Of a DNA stretch of 64,000 nucleotides, positions 35,141 through 44,095 are shown in pieces. Numbering within the stretch: the stretch's first letter is position 1; each line of letters starts with the position of its first letter. A program made the translations under genes and the position numbers. The notes below the pieces were generated by a model. It ran no database searches. It saw only the letters and a list, made by a program, of their open reading frames with translations, and had not been told where the DNA came from. The DNA is from Bacillota bacterium (lineage in GTDB: Bacteria > Bacillota > Clostridia > Peptostreptococcales > Anaerovoracaceae). The stretch is taken from positions 21,020 to 85,019 of the forward strand of contig JAFPXY010000018.1 of NCBI GenBank assembly GCA_017394515.1. Direction: 5' to 3'.

Positions 35141-36550
35141 ATGAATAAGATCAATTTCTGGAGAAAAGCGTTTATACTGCTTATTGTTTTAGCTCTCACC
35201 ATGTCCATGACAATGGTTGCCTTCGCTGATGAGGGCAAGGAAGACCCTGGGAATACTGCCATCGAGAAACAAGATGATACTGAAACTCCCGGAACTGGTG
35301 AAGAGCCTGAACCTCAGGAAGATCCGAATCTTATCGATTCCGGGGTTGTAAATGATGAAAGTGGTAATAGCTTTACGTACAAAGTAATTAAGCTGGATGA
35401 CCTTTATGATGGTGAGAAGAACTATAGACTGGTGATCTCAGATGGCAAAATTATGCCTGATTTTACTAAAGAATACAAGGCGCCCTGGTATGAATACAGG
35501 AATTTCATCCATTCCGTTGTAATCGAAAGCGGCATAACCTACGTGGGGAGCTATACCTTTTCAAACCTCTACTACCTTAGCCTTATTGACATCTCAAAGG
35601 ATGTGAAGACCGTAGGGAATCATGCATTCGACACTAGAGACAGCTATGAAACCAAGATAAAGTTCTCATCCAAGATAAGGAAAATAGGAAGCTGGGCTTT
35701 CGCAGGGGTATACCTTGAAAGTAAACTTATTCTTCCTGATGGCCTTGAGACTTTAGGAAGCCACGCTTTCGATGATTGTACTGAAGCTTCGAAGATTGTT
35801 TTTCCTGCGTCCATAAAGACCATAGGTAGTTCTCTTATCAGCGACTGGGAGATGATTGGAAGCATCCAGTACAAGGGTACCAAGAAGCAGCTTTATAAAG
35901 TTAGTATCAAGAAGAGCGGAAACCTTGGACTTCTCAGACGTAAGGTCAATTGTTCCAATGGTAAGACATATTTCATAAACAATATCAAATCAGCGAAGAT
36001 CACTCTCTCAAAGAAGACGTTTGTATATAACGGTAAGAAACAGACACCCAAGGTGACCGTGAAGAACGCTCTTGGCGTGACTATGAAGAAGGGAAAGGAT
36101 TACGCGATCTCCTACTCAAAGTCCAAGCGAACCAAGTACGGCGTTTACAAAATCAAGATCAAACCTTTAAAATCTGGTATATATATGGGAAGTACCCGTT
36201 CTATCAGCTACAAGATCATTCCCAAAGCTCCAAAGATCACATATCTTACGGACAGCCCCTATGGAGGACCGTATATCGAATGGAAATACAAAGATTACAA
36301 AAAGATAGACGGATATGTGATCCAGTACAGCACCAGCTCTAAGTTCACAAAGAAGACCACGCTGGAGTATGATGAGATGAACATAGTTTGCGGAACACCT
36401 GAATTCCCCGGAATGAAGGCCGGCAAGACCTACTATATCAGATTAAAGGCCTGGGTAAATGCTACAAACGATGTTCTGGAATCCAAATATTCCAATGTCG
36501 TTAGTTATAAGTGCAAAAAAGATCAGAAGACCATCGAAGAGATGACGTAA
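35141..36550 (+). CDS. Secreted BspA-like leucine-rich repeat protein
   Basis: A 469-residue exported protein. The signal peptide ends near residue 30 (MVAFADE), followed by an acidic Pro/Glu linker. Residues ~110-250 hold LRR_5 (BspA) repeats such as GLETLGSHAFDDCTEASKI and IRKIGSWAFAGVY. The C-terminal half has an Ig/Big-like module (ITLSKKTFVYNGKKQTPKVT) and an FN3-like module (YIEWKYKDYKKIDGYVIQY). No LPXTG or membrane anchor is visible. Such proteins often act as adhesins. Confidence 0.85.
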   Translation: MNKINFWRKAFILLIVLALTMSMTMVAFADEGKEDPGNTAIEKQDDTETPGTGEEPEPQEDPNLIDSGVVNDESGNSFTYKVIKLDDLYDGEKNYRLVISDGKIMPDFTKEYKAPWYEYRNFIHSVVIESGITYVGSYTFSNLYYLSLIDISKDVKTVGNHAFDTRDSYETKIKFSSKIRKIGSWAFAGVYLESKLILPDGLETLGSHAFDDCTEASKIVFPASIKTIGSSLISDWEMIGSIQYKGTKKQLYKVSIKKSGNLGLLRRKVNCSNGKTYFINNIKSAKITLSKKTFVYNGKKQTPKVTVKNALGVTMKKGKDYAISYSKSKRTKYGVYKIKIKPLKSGIYMGSTRSISYKIIPKAPKITYLTDSPYGGPYIEWKYKDYKKIDGYVIQYSTSSKFTKKTTLEYDEMNIVCGTPEFPGMKAGKTYYIRLKAWVNATNDVLESKYSNVVSYKCKKDQKTIEEMT

Positions 36551-36602
36551 AAATACAGACATATAACATATAAACAGATAGAAAACAAAAGGAGGTGTTA
36601 AT

Positions 36603-37199
36603 ATGGCTAAGCTTTTGTATATGGGAAGAAACAGCTTCAGGATCATCGGCGCCAAGGGTACTGTCATCTACGTGGATCCTTTTGCGGGAGATGACTACGA
36701 TATCCCTGCCGACATCATCCTGGTAACACATCAGCACTCAGATCATAATATGATCAATAAGGTTGCAAAAAAATCCGACTGCATGATCATCCAGAACTTT
36801 GAGGCTCTGGAAGGCGGAGTTCACAACAACTTCGATGTAGACGGAGTATACGTTCAGTCAGTAACAGCTAACAACAAAAATCATCCGGCTAAGGATTGCG
36901 TAGGTTACATAGTTACTGTAGAAGGAATAGATATGTATTTCGCAGGTGATACTGACGAAACGGAAGAGATGAAGACCTTCCCTGAGAAACATCTTGAATA
37001 TGCATTCCTTCCTTGCGACGGATATTACAACATGAACTACAAGGCTGCAGCTCACTGCGCTGAGATCATCGGAGCAGAGCACAATGTGCCCATCCATTCC
37101 GATCCTCACAAGGATTACAGCCTGAAGAATGCTCTGGCATTCGCAAGCGTTGCTCCCAACGCAATGATCATCAAACCGGGAGACGAGATAGAACTTTAA
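36603..37199 (+). CDS. Metallo-beta-lactamase fold hydrolase
   Basis: A 198-residue MBL-fold protein. Zinc ligands are seen in THQHSDHN (HXHXDH), AGDTDET and IHSDPH; it begins LLYMGRNSFRI, similar to UlaG-like lactonases and YcjI-type hydrolases. The substrate is unknown. RBS AAAGGAGGTG is very strong. It ends 1 nt before rlmN. Confidence 0.88.
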   Translation: MAKLLYMGRNSFRIIGAKGTVIYVDPFAGDDYDIPADIILVTHQHSDHNMINKVAKKSDCMIIQNFEALEGGVHNNFDVDGVYVQSVTANNKNHPAKDCVGYIVTVEGIDMYFAGDTDETEEMKTFPEKHLEYAFLPCDGYYNMNYKAAAHCAEIIGAEHNVPIHSDPHKDYSLKNALAFASVAPNAMIIKPGDEIEL

Positions 37200-37200
37200 G

Positions 37201-38229
37201 ATGAACATACTTGATCTGGAATATACAGAACTTGAAAAGATCATAAAAGACGCAGGCCTTCCGGGTTTCCGGGCAGGCCAGCTGTTTTCATGGGCTCAGA
37301 AGGGCGTAACAGAACCGGAAGACATGACAAATGTTCCTAAGAGTCTCTGGGAAAAGCCGGAACTTGAGGGAATGTGCGTCGAACTACCGGAGGTCCTTAA
37401 GGTCCAGAGATCCACAGACGGTACTGTGAAGTGCCTGCTGGGTCTAAATGACGGAAACGCCGTGGAAGCCGTATTCATGAAGTATAAATACGGCAATTCC
37501 ATCTGCATCTCCTCACAGGCCGGCTGTAGGATGGGCTGCGTGTTCTGCGCATCCGGGATGAACGGGCTTGAGAGGGATCTAACTTCAGGCGAAATGCTGG
37601 GAGAGATCCTGGCGGTGGAGAAGGAGACCGGTGAAAAGATCTCTCACTTGGTTGTCATGGGCACAGGCGAGCCCTTCGACAACTACGAGAATCTGGCTAA
37701 ATTCATCCGGACCATCAACCATCCCAAGGGAAGGAACCTGGGCATGAGAAACATCACCGTATCGACCTGCGGGCTCATACCCATGATAGACCGCTTCGGA
37801 GATGATTTTCCTCAGGTCAATCTGGCAATTTCGCTTCACGCAGCGGACAGCAAAGAACGCTCGGAGATCATGCCGGTGAACAAGGCATATCCGCTGGATG
37901 AGCTCATTGATGCCTGCAGGAGATACACAGAGAAGACCGGCCGCCGGATCACCTTCGAGTATACATTGATCAATGGCGTGAACGATGACAGAGCCCATCT
38001 GGACAAACTGTCAACGTTACTTAAAGGCATGCTTTGCCACGTGAATCTCATTCCATTAAATGAAGTGAAGGAAAAGAGTTACCGCGCAGGAAGCCGCGAG
38101 AGGGCGGAGGAGTTCAAAGAAGCCTTGGAGAAGCGCGGCATCCCGGCAACCGTAAGGCGTGAGCTGGGTTCAGACATCGACGCCGCCTGCGGGCAGCTGA
38201 GAGTGGAAACACAAAATACTAATACCTGA
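37201..38229 (+). CDS. rlmN: 23S rRNA (adenine2503-C2)-methyltransferase RlmN
   Basis: Radical SAM enzyme methylating A2503 of 23S rRNA and A37 of some tRNAs. The 342 residues have the CX3CX2C cluster motif CRMGCVFCASG (about residues 108-118), GTGEPFDNYEN, STCGLIPMI and the C-terminal ELGSDIDAACGQL with the reactive Cys. Begins 1 nt after the MBL gene, so coupled. Confidence 0.96.
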   Translation: MNILDLEYTELEKIIKDAGLPGFRAGQLFSWAQKGVTEPEDMTNVPKSLWEKPELEGMCVELPEVLKVQRSTDGTVKCLLGLNDGNAVEAVFMKYKYGNSICISSQAGCRMGCVFCASGMNGLERDLTSGEMLGEILAVEKETGEKISHLVVMGTGEPFDNYENLAKFIRTINHPKGRNLGMRNITVSTCGLIPMIDRFGDDFPQVNLAISLHAADSKERSEIMPVNKAYPLDELIDACRRYTEKTGRRITFEYTLINGVNDDRAHLDKLSTLLKGMLCHVNLIPLNEVKEKSYRAGSRERAEEFKEALEKRGIPATVRRELGSDIDAACGQLRVETQNTNT

Positions 38230-38300
38230 AAGTAAAAGCGCGTATCGTAGAATTCCGGATATGTGCTTTTTTACTGCTCTAACCGAGATGAATGACAAAC

Positions 38301-38329
38301 TTGTAATTAACGCTTTTGTGTGATAAAAT
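38301..38329 (+). promoter_or_regulatory. Promoter of the large BspA-like gene
   Basis: TTGTAA (38301-38306), 17-nt spacer, TAAAAT (38324-38329). Confidence 0.6.
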
Positions 38330-38369
38330 ATAAAATATGAGAGTGTGCTTTAATGATTGGAGGAAAGGT

Positions 38370-41300
38370 ATGAATATAAAAGTTACCAGGAATAAACTAT
38401 TCATTACAATTTCAATTCTTGTTGTGTTCATATTTTTAGCAGTATTTGCTCAGAAGCCCGCATACGCTCAGGAGGAAGTTGCTTCCGGCACTTGTGGGGA
38501 AAACCTGACATGGGTACTTGATGATGAGGGTACGCTGACTATAAGCGGAACCGGAGAAATGCCCAGATATACTAATAAGACCCAGCCTTGGAACAGCTAC
38601 CTTGCGGATATTAAACGAGTAGTTATAAATGAGGGCGCAACGATCATAAGCTCATATGCGTTTTATAACTGCACCGGACTTACAGCAGTAAGTTTGCCAG
38701 AGAGCCTGACCGGAATCAATGACTATGCTTTCTCGGGATGCACAGGGTTGGAAGATTTAACATTGCCATCGCACATTGAGAGCATTGGAACCAGTGCATT
38801 TGCGTCAACTAGAATAGTAGAGATCAGCATACCTGCTTCACTATGCAATGAAAATCAAAAGACTGTTCCGTTTGGGATTGCAAGCCTCAAAGAAGTCACA
38901 TTTGAAAACGGTGCTTCTATGATACCAAATGGCATCTTTAGCGATTGTACCGGGATCGAGAGCGTTGACCTGCCTGAAAGTGTTGAAAGCATAGGAATCA
39001 ACTCATTTAAAAACTGTAGTAGCCTTACTGCAATAGATCTTCCGGAGGGTCTAACAAGCATTAATAATTTTGCATTTTCAGACTGCACAAGTCTCTCAGA
39101 TGTTATGCTGCCTTCCGGACTGAAGACGCTGGGAAACAGAGCCTTCTACAATTGTCAGTCATTGAAAAAAATCAACATACCAAATACCATCGAGGAAGTA
39201 ACCGGCAGCACAACATCTTATTATCCATTTGAGCGTAGTGGGATTAGTACAATAGAATTCGAGGAAGGGATAACAAAGATAAACAGAGGGCTGTTCTCTT
39301 ATTGTTTTTCCCTCGAAAGCGTAACGATACCTGAAAGCGTTACTATAATAGGACAGCAAGCCTTTTATAATTGTCACGGCCTTACAACGGTAGAATTGCC
39401 ATCAGGGCTTAAGTCTATAGGGAAGGAAGCTTTTAAAAATACTATAATTGCTGAGATAAACATCCCCGCTCCACTATGCAACGAGGAGCAGAATGAAAAA
39501 CTATTCGGAACAAATACTCTTAAGAAGGTCACTTTTGAATCCGGTGCTGAAATGGTACCGCAGTATATCTTTTACGATTGCAGCGGCCTTGAGACAGTCG
39601 TTCTTCCGGATAGTATTACTCGCATTGGATTATCTGCATTCTATAACTGCACGAGCCTTACGTCAATAAACATCCCTGATGACCTGACCGTCATAGAATC
39701 ATCCGCGTTCTATAATTGTACAGGGCTGACTGAAATAAAGCTCCCGGAAGGTCTGACTGATATAGGCCGGACAGCTTTTAGAGGGTGCACGGGTCTGACG
39801 GGTGTAGTGCTGCCATCATCATTGAAGACGCTTGGAGAGGAAGCATTCTATCAATGTACGGGATTAGAAAAGGTCAATATTCCAAAATCGCTGGAAGATA
39901 AGGCCAATGGCTACGGGTCATTCATGCCGTTTGGAGGAAGCGGGATCAAGAGTGTTGAGTTTGAGGAAGGTATAACAAGGATCAATAAAGGTCTGTTTGC
40001 GTACTGCAGCTTTCTTGAAAACGTAACTTTACCTGATAGCATTAAAGAGATAGGGGCAGGAGCATTCAATAACTGCAAAGGTCTTACATCGATCAAACTT
40101 CCTTCGAACCTGGAACTGCTTGGAACCAATGCATTTAGTGGTACAAGTATTGAAAGTATTACTATACCTGCATCTCTATGCAATGCTAACCAGAAGGAAT
40201 CGGCATTCAGCGGATCCAGCCTCAAGACTGCTTACATTGAAAACGGCGCTGTAATGATACCGGACTATCTATTTAATAGTTGTGCAAATCTCGAAACAGT
40301 AGAAATACCGGAGAGTGTGACCAGCATAGGTTATGTAGCTTTCGGTTCATGCAAATACCTTAAAGCCATCAGTCTCCCGGAAGGCCTGACAAGTATAGAC
40401 AGAGCCGCCTTCAGCAATTGCTATGCGATAGAAGAGGTAATACTGCCGTCAACGCTGAAAACGCTTGAAGGCAGAGCGTTCGAATACTGTAAGGGACTGG
40501 AGAAGGTGTACATACCTGCAGGATTGGATGAAACCGGAGACAGTTTTAGTTTTAGCAACTATGGGCCTTTTATGGACAGCGGGGTCAAAACCATTATCTT
40601 CGGCGAAGGTATCGCAAAGATCAATAATGGCCTGTTTTATGGGTGTAGCTCACTTGAGAGCATAACGATTCCTGACAGTGTCACAGCAATAGGTGCGGGA
40701 GCGTTCTATAGCTGCAGAAATCTCAAGGACATAACGATTCCTGACAGTGTCAAGAAAATAGGAAGCCTTGCATTTGATGGGGTATCGAATCAGTATATAG
40801 TTCATACTAATTATGGTTCGTATGCAGCATCATACTTCCCTTCGGATCATTTGGATTGCATATGCGATCATATATGGGATGACCACTATACAACAGATTC
40901 TGAACCCACATGTACAGAACCGGGCAGCGAGTCAATTCACTGTCAGAGATGCGGTGCAGCAAAAGATACTCGGGAGATCCCTGCTTTAGGACATTTGTGG
41001 GAAACATATACAGAATCTGCATCCATTGATGCCGATGGAATCACAATGGAGAAGTGCAATAGATGTGAAGAGACTCAGAATGTTGAAGTAATACATAGCC
41101 CTGCAATATTTAAACTCAGCACAGCGGCCTATACATATAATGGGAAGGCCAAAAAGCCAACAGTAACAATATATGATACTGAAGGGAATCTTATCGATTC
41201 TTCAAATTACACAGTTAAGTATAGTAATAATGTTAAAATAGGCAAGGCCACATTAAAAATTACATTTAACGATGATCGATTCACCGGTATTAAGACCCTG

Positions 41301-41594
41301 AACTTCAAGATAAAGCCGGCCAAGGTAACGGGCCTTAAGGTCACTTCACCAAAGGCTAAGCAACTTAAGGCAGCATATAATAAATGCTCAGGAGGAGTAA
41401 GTTACCAGATTGCGTACCGTGTAAAGGGAAGTGCGACATGGAAGAAGACGACTCTTACAGGCACCTCCAAGACGCTAAAGTCACTTAAGGCAGGCAAGAC
41501 ATATCAGGTGAAAGTCAGAGCGTTCAAGAAGGTGAACGGCACGACATATTATGGTAATTATTCAGTTATAAAAACGATTAAAGTAAAAAAATAA
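38370..41594 (+). CDS. Large secreted BspA-like leucine-rich repeat protein
   Basis: A 1074-residue exported protein with a signal peptide (residues ~1-32, ending AYAQ). Residues ~60-815 are ~23-residue LRR_5 repeats of the form AFYNCTGLTAVSLPESLTGI. Three higher-order blocks share the segment IPASLCNENQK; they start 211 and 234 residues apart. A Cys/His section follows (CDHIWDDHYTTDSEPTC, CQRCGAAKD, CNRCEE), then a Big-like and an FN3-like module as in the protein at 35141. Base composition is AT-richer and codon use looser than neighbours. ATG 38370 has RBS GGAGGAAAGG; no cell wall anchor. Confidence 0.88.
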   Translation: MNIKVTRNKLFITISILVVFIFLAVFAQKPAYAQEEVASGTCGENLTWVLDDEGTLTISGTGEMPRYTNKTQPWNSYLADIKRVVINEGATIISSYAFYNCTGLTAVSLPESLTGINDYAFSGCTGLEDLTLPSHIESIGTSAFASTRIVEISIPASLCNENQKTVPFGIASLKEVTFENGASMIPNGIFSDCTGIESVDLPESVESIGINSFKNCSSLTAIDLPEGLTSINNFAFSDCTSLSDVMLPSGLKTLGNRAFYNCQSLKKINIPNTIEEVTGSTTSYYPFERSGISTIEFEEGITKINRGLFSYCFSLESVTIPESVTIIGQQAFYNCHGLTTVELPSGLKSIGKEAFKNTIIAEINIPAPLCNEEQNEKLFGTNTLKKVTFESGAEMVPQYIFYDCSGLETVVLPDSITRIGLSAFYNCTSLTSINIPDDLTVIESSAFYNCTGLTEIKLPEGLTDIGRTAFRGCTGLTGVVLPSSLKTLGEEAFYQCTGLEKVNIPKSLEDKANGYGSFMPFGGSGIKSVEFEEGITRINKGLFAYCSFLENVTLPDSIKEIGAGAFNNCKGLTSIKLPSNLELLGTNAFSGTSIESITIPASLCNANQKESAFSGSSLKTAYIENGAVMIPDYLFNSCANLETVEIPESVTSIGYVAFGSCKYLKAISLPEGLTSIDRAAFSNCYAIEEVILPSTLKTLEGRAFEYCKGLEKVYIPAGLDETGDSFSFSNYGPFMDSGVKTIIFGEGIAKINNGLFYGCSSLESITIPDSVTAIGAGAFYSCRNLKDITIPDSVKKIGSLAFDGVSNQYIVHTNYGSYAASYFPSDHLDCICDHIWDDHYTTDSEPTCTEPGSESIHCQRCGAAKDTREIPALGHLWETYTESASIDADGITMEKCNRCEETQNVEVIHSPAIFKLSTAAYTYNGKAKKPTVTIYDTEGNLIDSSNYTVKYSNNVKIGKATLKITFNDDRFTGIKTLNFKIKPAKVTGLKVTSPKAKQLKAAYNKCSGGVSYQIAYRVKGSATWKKTTLTGTSKTLKSLKAGKTYQVKVRAFKKVNGTTYYGNYSVIKTIKVKK

Positions 41595-41608
41595 AAACAT
41601 CATTTCCA

Positions 41609-41637
41609 TTGAAAAACTAAAACACTTATTGTATAAT
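41609..41637 (+). promoter_or_regulatory. Promoter of the small P-loop gene
   Basis: TTGAAA (41609-41614), 17-nt spacer, TATAAT (41632-41637). Confidence 0.75.
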
Positions 41638-41677
41638 ACTTTTACAAATATTTTAGAATTATCGGAGGTAAACTGCC

Positions 41678-42100
41678 ATGGTTACATTACTTATAGGGCA
41701 TGAAGGAGCTGGCAAGACCAAGAAAATGATCGATATGGCCAATGAAGCCGTAGAACATGCCAAAGGAAGCATTATTTTTATCAACAAGAATCAGAGACTG
41801 ATGTACGACCTCAAATATCGTATCAGAGTTATTTGCATGGACGATTATGAGCACGTTACAAATTCAGATGAATATATAGGATTCCTTTATGGAATTATCA
41901 GCGCAGACCATGACATCGAAACTATTTTCATAGACAGCATTCTTAAGCATGCTGACGTTAAGATGGAGAACCTTCCGGAATTTATTGACAGACTTAAGGA
42001 TATCTCCAAGAATTATGGAATGGACTTCGTAGTAACCATCAGCGCCAACAAGGAAGAAATGGAAGGCGTAAACTTCGATGGCTGCGCAATCTTAAACTAG
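41678..42100 (+). CDS. Small P-loop protein of unknown function
   Basis: A 140-residue protein with a clear Walker A (GHEGAGKTKKM, residues ~7-17) and a Walker B-like stretch (IETIFIDSIL). I do not recognise a named family; similar small NTPase-like proteins occur in Clostridia. It is a single gene between its own promoter and terminator, with RBS GGAGG. Confidence 0.75.
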   Translation: MVTLLIGHEGAGKTKKMIDMANEAVEHAKGSIIFINKNQRLMYDLKYRIRVICMDDYEHVTNSDEYIGFLYGIISADHDIETIFIDSILKHADVKMENLPEFIDRLKDISKNYGMDFVVTISANKEEMEGVNFDGCAILN

Positions 42101-42107
42101 TACAGAC

Positions 42108-42141
42108 TAAAGAGCGGATACTTCCGCTCTTTTATTTTTTG
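42108..42141 (+). terminator. Terminator after the P-loop gene
   Basis: AAGAGCGG (42110-42117) pairs with CCGCTCTT (42124-42131), followed by TTATTTTTT. Confidence 0.9.
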
Positions 42142-42160
42142 CAAAACAAAGGAAAATGAT

Positions 42161-42769
42161 ATGAGTATCGATTTAAATGAGATAAAAGACAAACTTAAAG
42201 ACAGACCCGTGGGCGTCATCGGCGATCGCAAAGAATATGCGGTCCTTTTGCCTCTCGTTGAAGTAGACGGAGAGGTGAGTCTGGTCTTCGAGGTGAGATC
42301 CAAGGACATCCGCCAGCCGGGAGACGTATGCTTCCCGGGAGGAAGAGTTGAAAAGGGGGAGTCCTTCGAAGAGACAGCCTTAAGAGAGACCTTCGAGGAG
42401 ATAGGAATACCGAAGGAGAAGGTGGAGGTCTTCGGACCTTTCGACGCCATGCTGGAGGTTAACCGCATAAGGATGCACACCACCGTCGGCAGACTTTCCG
42501 ATGACTGGGAGAGCCTGATCAAGCCCGACAGCGAGGTGGCTGAAGTCTTCACGGTACCGCTTCAGTTCTTCAAGGACAATGAGCCTGACTATTATCGAGG
42601 AAGGATTATTCAGGACGATGAAGGTTTCCCATACGAGAAACACGGCATCGATCCCAACTACAGATGGAGGGACGCTTATCAGGATCTGTATTTCTGGCAT
42701 TACGACGGACACCTGATCTGGGGACTTACTGCGGCCATAACTCTGTGGTTCGTGCATAAAATTCTCTAA
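42161..42769 (+). CDS. NUDIX hydrolase, CoA-pyrophosphatase type
   Basis: A 202-residue NUDIX enzyme. The box GRVEKGESFEETALRE followed by TFEEIGI matches GX5EX7REUXEEXGU (about residues 66-88). The upstream RQPGDVCFPGG segment is the extra signature of the CoA diphosphatase subgroup (NUDT7/YeaB). RBS AAAGGAAAA. Confidence 0.88.
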   Translation: MSIDLNEIKDKLKDRPVGVIGDRKEYAVLLPLVEVDGEVSLVFEVRSKDIRQPGDVCFPGGRVEKGESFEETALRETFEEIGIPKEKVEVFGPFDAMLEVNRIRMHTTVGRLSDDWESLIKPDSEVAEVFTVPLQFFKDNEPDYYRGRIIQDDEGFPYEKHGIDPNYRWRDAYQDLYFWHYDGHLIWGLTAAITLWFVHKIL

Positions 42770-42866
42770 AAAATGTGAAGGTTAGGTGAAAAAGTCCTTT
42801 TATAATTCATAAAGTTGTATTATAATATACTCTGTAAGTTTATTTTTTCTAATTAGGAGGAAAATG

Positions 42867-43994
42867 ATGAAAAAGTTATTAGCTTTACTCTTATGCTTAG
42901 CAATGGTATTCACATTCGCTGCTTGCGGCGGATCAAGTGAAGGCGGAGAAGAAGGCGGCGGAGATGCTGCTGCTGTATCCTTCGATGACATCGACGACAA
43001 CTTCGAGTCCGAAGATGGAACTTATCAGATCGCAATGGTTACTGACGTTGGTCAGTTAAAGGATGGATCCTTCAACCAGTTCACCTGGAACGGCGTTAAG
43101 ATGTATGCTTATGAGAACGGCAAGTCCTATAAGTATTATCAGCCCGCTAACGGATCAGCTGCAACTGATGACGACAGAATCAAGGCTATGACAGACGCTT
43201 GCGATGCTGGCGCAGAAGTTATCGTAACCCCTGGATTCTTACAGGCAACTGCTCTTGAAGCAGTAGCTCCTAAGTATCCTGAAGTTCAGTTCATCTTCAT
43301 CGATGGATGGGATATGGGAATCGACAACGTACTCGGCGTTTCCTATCAGGAAGAACAGGCTGGATATCTTGCAGGTTATGCTGCAGTTATGGAAGGCTAC
43401 ACCAAGCTCGGATTCTCCGGTGGTGGCGGCGGTTCCAACCCTGCTTGTATCAGATACGGCTACGGCTATGCTCAGGGCGCTAACGCAGCTGCTGAAGCTA
43501 AGGGCACCGATGTTACCATGAGATATTCTTGGGAATATGGCTCATCCTTCTCAGCATCTGATGACCTTCAGGCTATGCTTGCTGGATGGTTCAACGCTGG
43601 TACTGAAGTTATCTTCATGTGTGGCGGAACAATGTTCAACTCCGGTGCTGCTGCTGCAGAAGCTGCAGACGCTGCAATCATCGGTGTAGACGTTGACCAG
43701 TCCAACCAGTCTGATACAGTTATCACATCCGCTTGCAAGGGACTTGCTCAGTCCGTACAGATCTCCCTTGGAAACTTCTACAACAAGGGTCTCCAGAAGG
43801 GCGCTCTCGTACTTGGCGCAGCTGACGATGCAGTAGGTCTTCCTGTTGACACTTGGTCACTTACTAACTGGACTGTAGATGATTACAATGCACTCTTCGA
43901 GCAGATCAAGAGCGGTGAAATCACAGTTGACAACAACAGCGATATGGCAGATCCTAGCCAGGCTGGCTTAGAGCACATCACTTTTGAAAACTAA
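42867..43994 (+). CDS. BMP-family substrate-binding lipoprotein
   Basis: Solute-binding part of an ABC importer, PnrA/Med (BMP) family, whose studied members bind nucleosides. The lipobox FAACGG gives the lipidated Cys near residue 20, then a Gly/Glu linker. Family motifs: IAMVTDVGQLKDGSFNQFTWNG, YYQPANG, VIVTPGF and GVDVDQSNQS. AGGAGG (42855-42860) is 6 nt from ATG 42867 and 3 nt from ATG 42864, so I favour 42867. It is richer in GCT/GCA Ala codons than other genes, as for a highly expressed protein. An attenuator-like hairpin separates it from the ATPase gene. Confidence 0.93.
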   Translation: MKKLLALLLCLAMVFTFAACGGSSEGGEEGGGDAAAVSFDDIDDNFESEDGTYQIAMVTDVGQLKDGSFNQFTWNGVKMYAYENGKSYKYYQPANGSAATDDDRIKAMTDACDAGAEVIVTPGFLQATALEAVAPKYPEVQFIFIDGWDMGIDNVLGVSYQEEQAGYLAGYAAVMEGYTKLGFSGGGGGSNPACIRYGYGYAQGANAAAEAKGTDVTMRYSWEYGSSFSASDDLQAMLAGWFNAGTEVIFMCGGTMFNSGAAAAEAADAAIIGVDVDQSNQSDTVITSACKGLAQSVQISLGNFYNKGLQKGALVLGAADDAVGLPVDTWSLTNWTVDDYNALFEQIKSGEITVDNNSDMADPSQAGLEHITFEN

Positions 43995-44028
43995 TCACTT
44001 ACAAATCTCATGCGAATAGCATGACACT

Positions 44029-44060
44029 AAAGGGGGAATTCCATATTCCCCCTTTTTCAA
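44029..44060 (+). terminator. Hairpin terminator/attenuator between binding protein and ATPase genes
   Basis: Perfect 11-bp stem (44029-44039 with 44045-44055), 5-nt loop, then TTTTTC-type tract. No new promoter is evident before the ATPase, so partial read-through probably lowers transporter levels relative to the binding protein. Confidence 0.85.
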
Positions 44061-44095
44061 AAATTATTATTTGTTTGACGGAAAAGGTAAGAATT

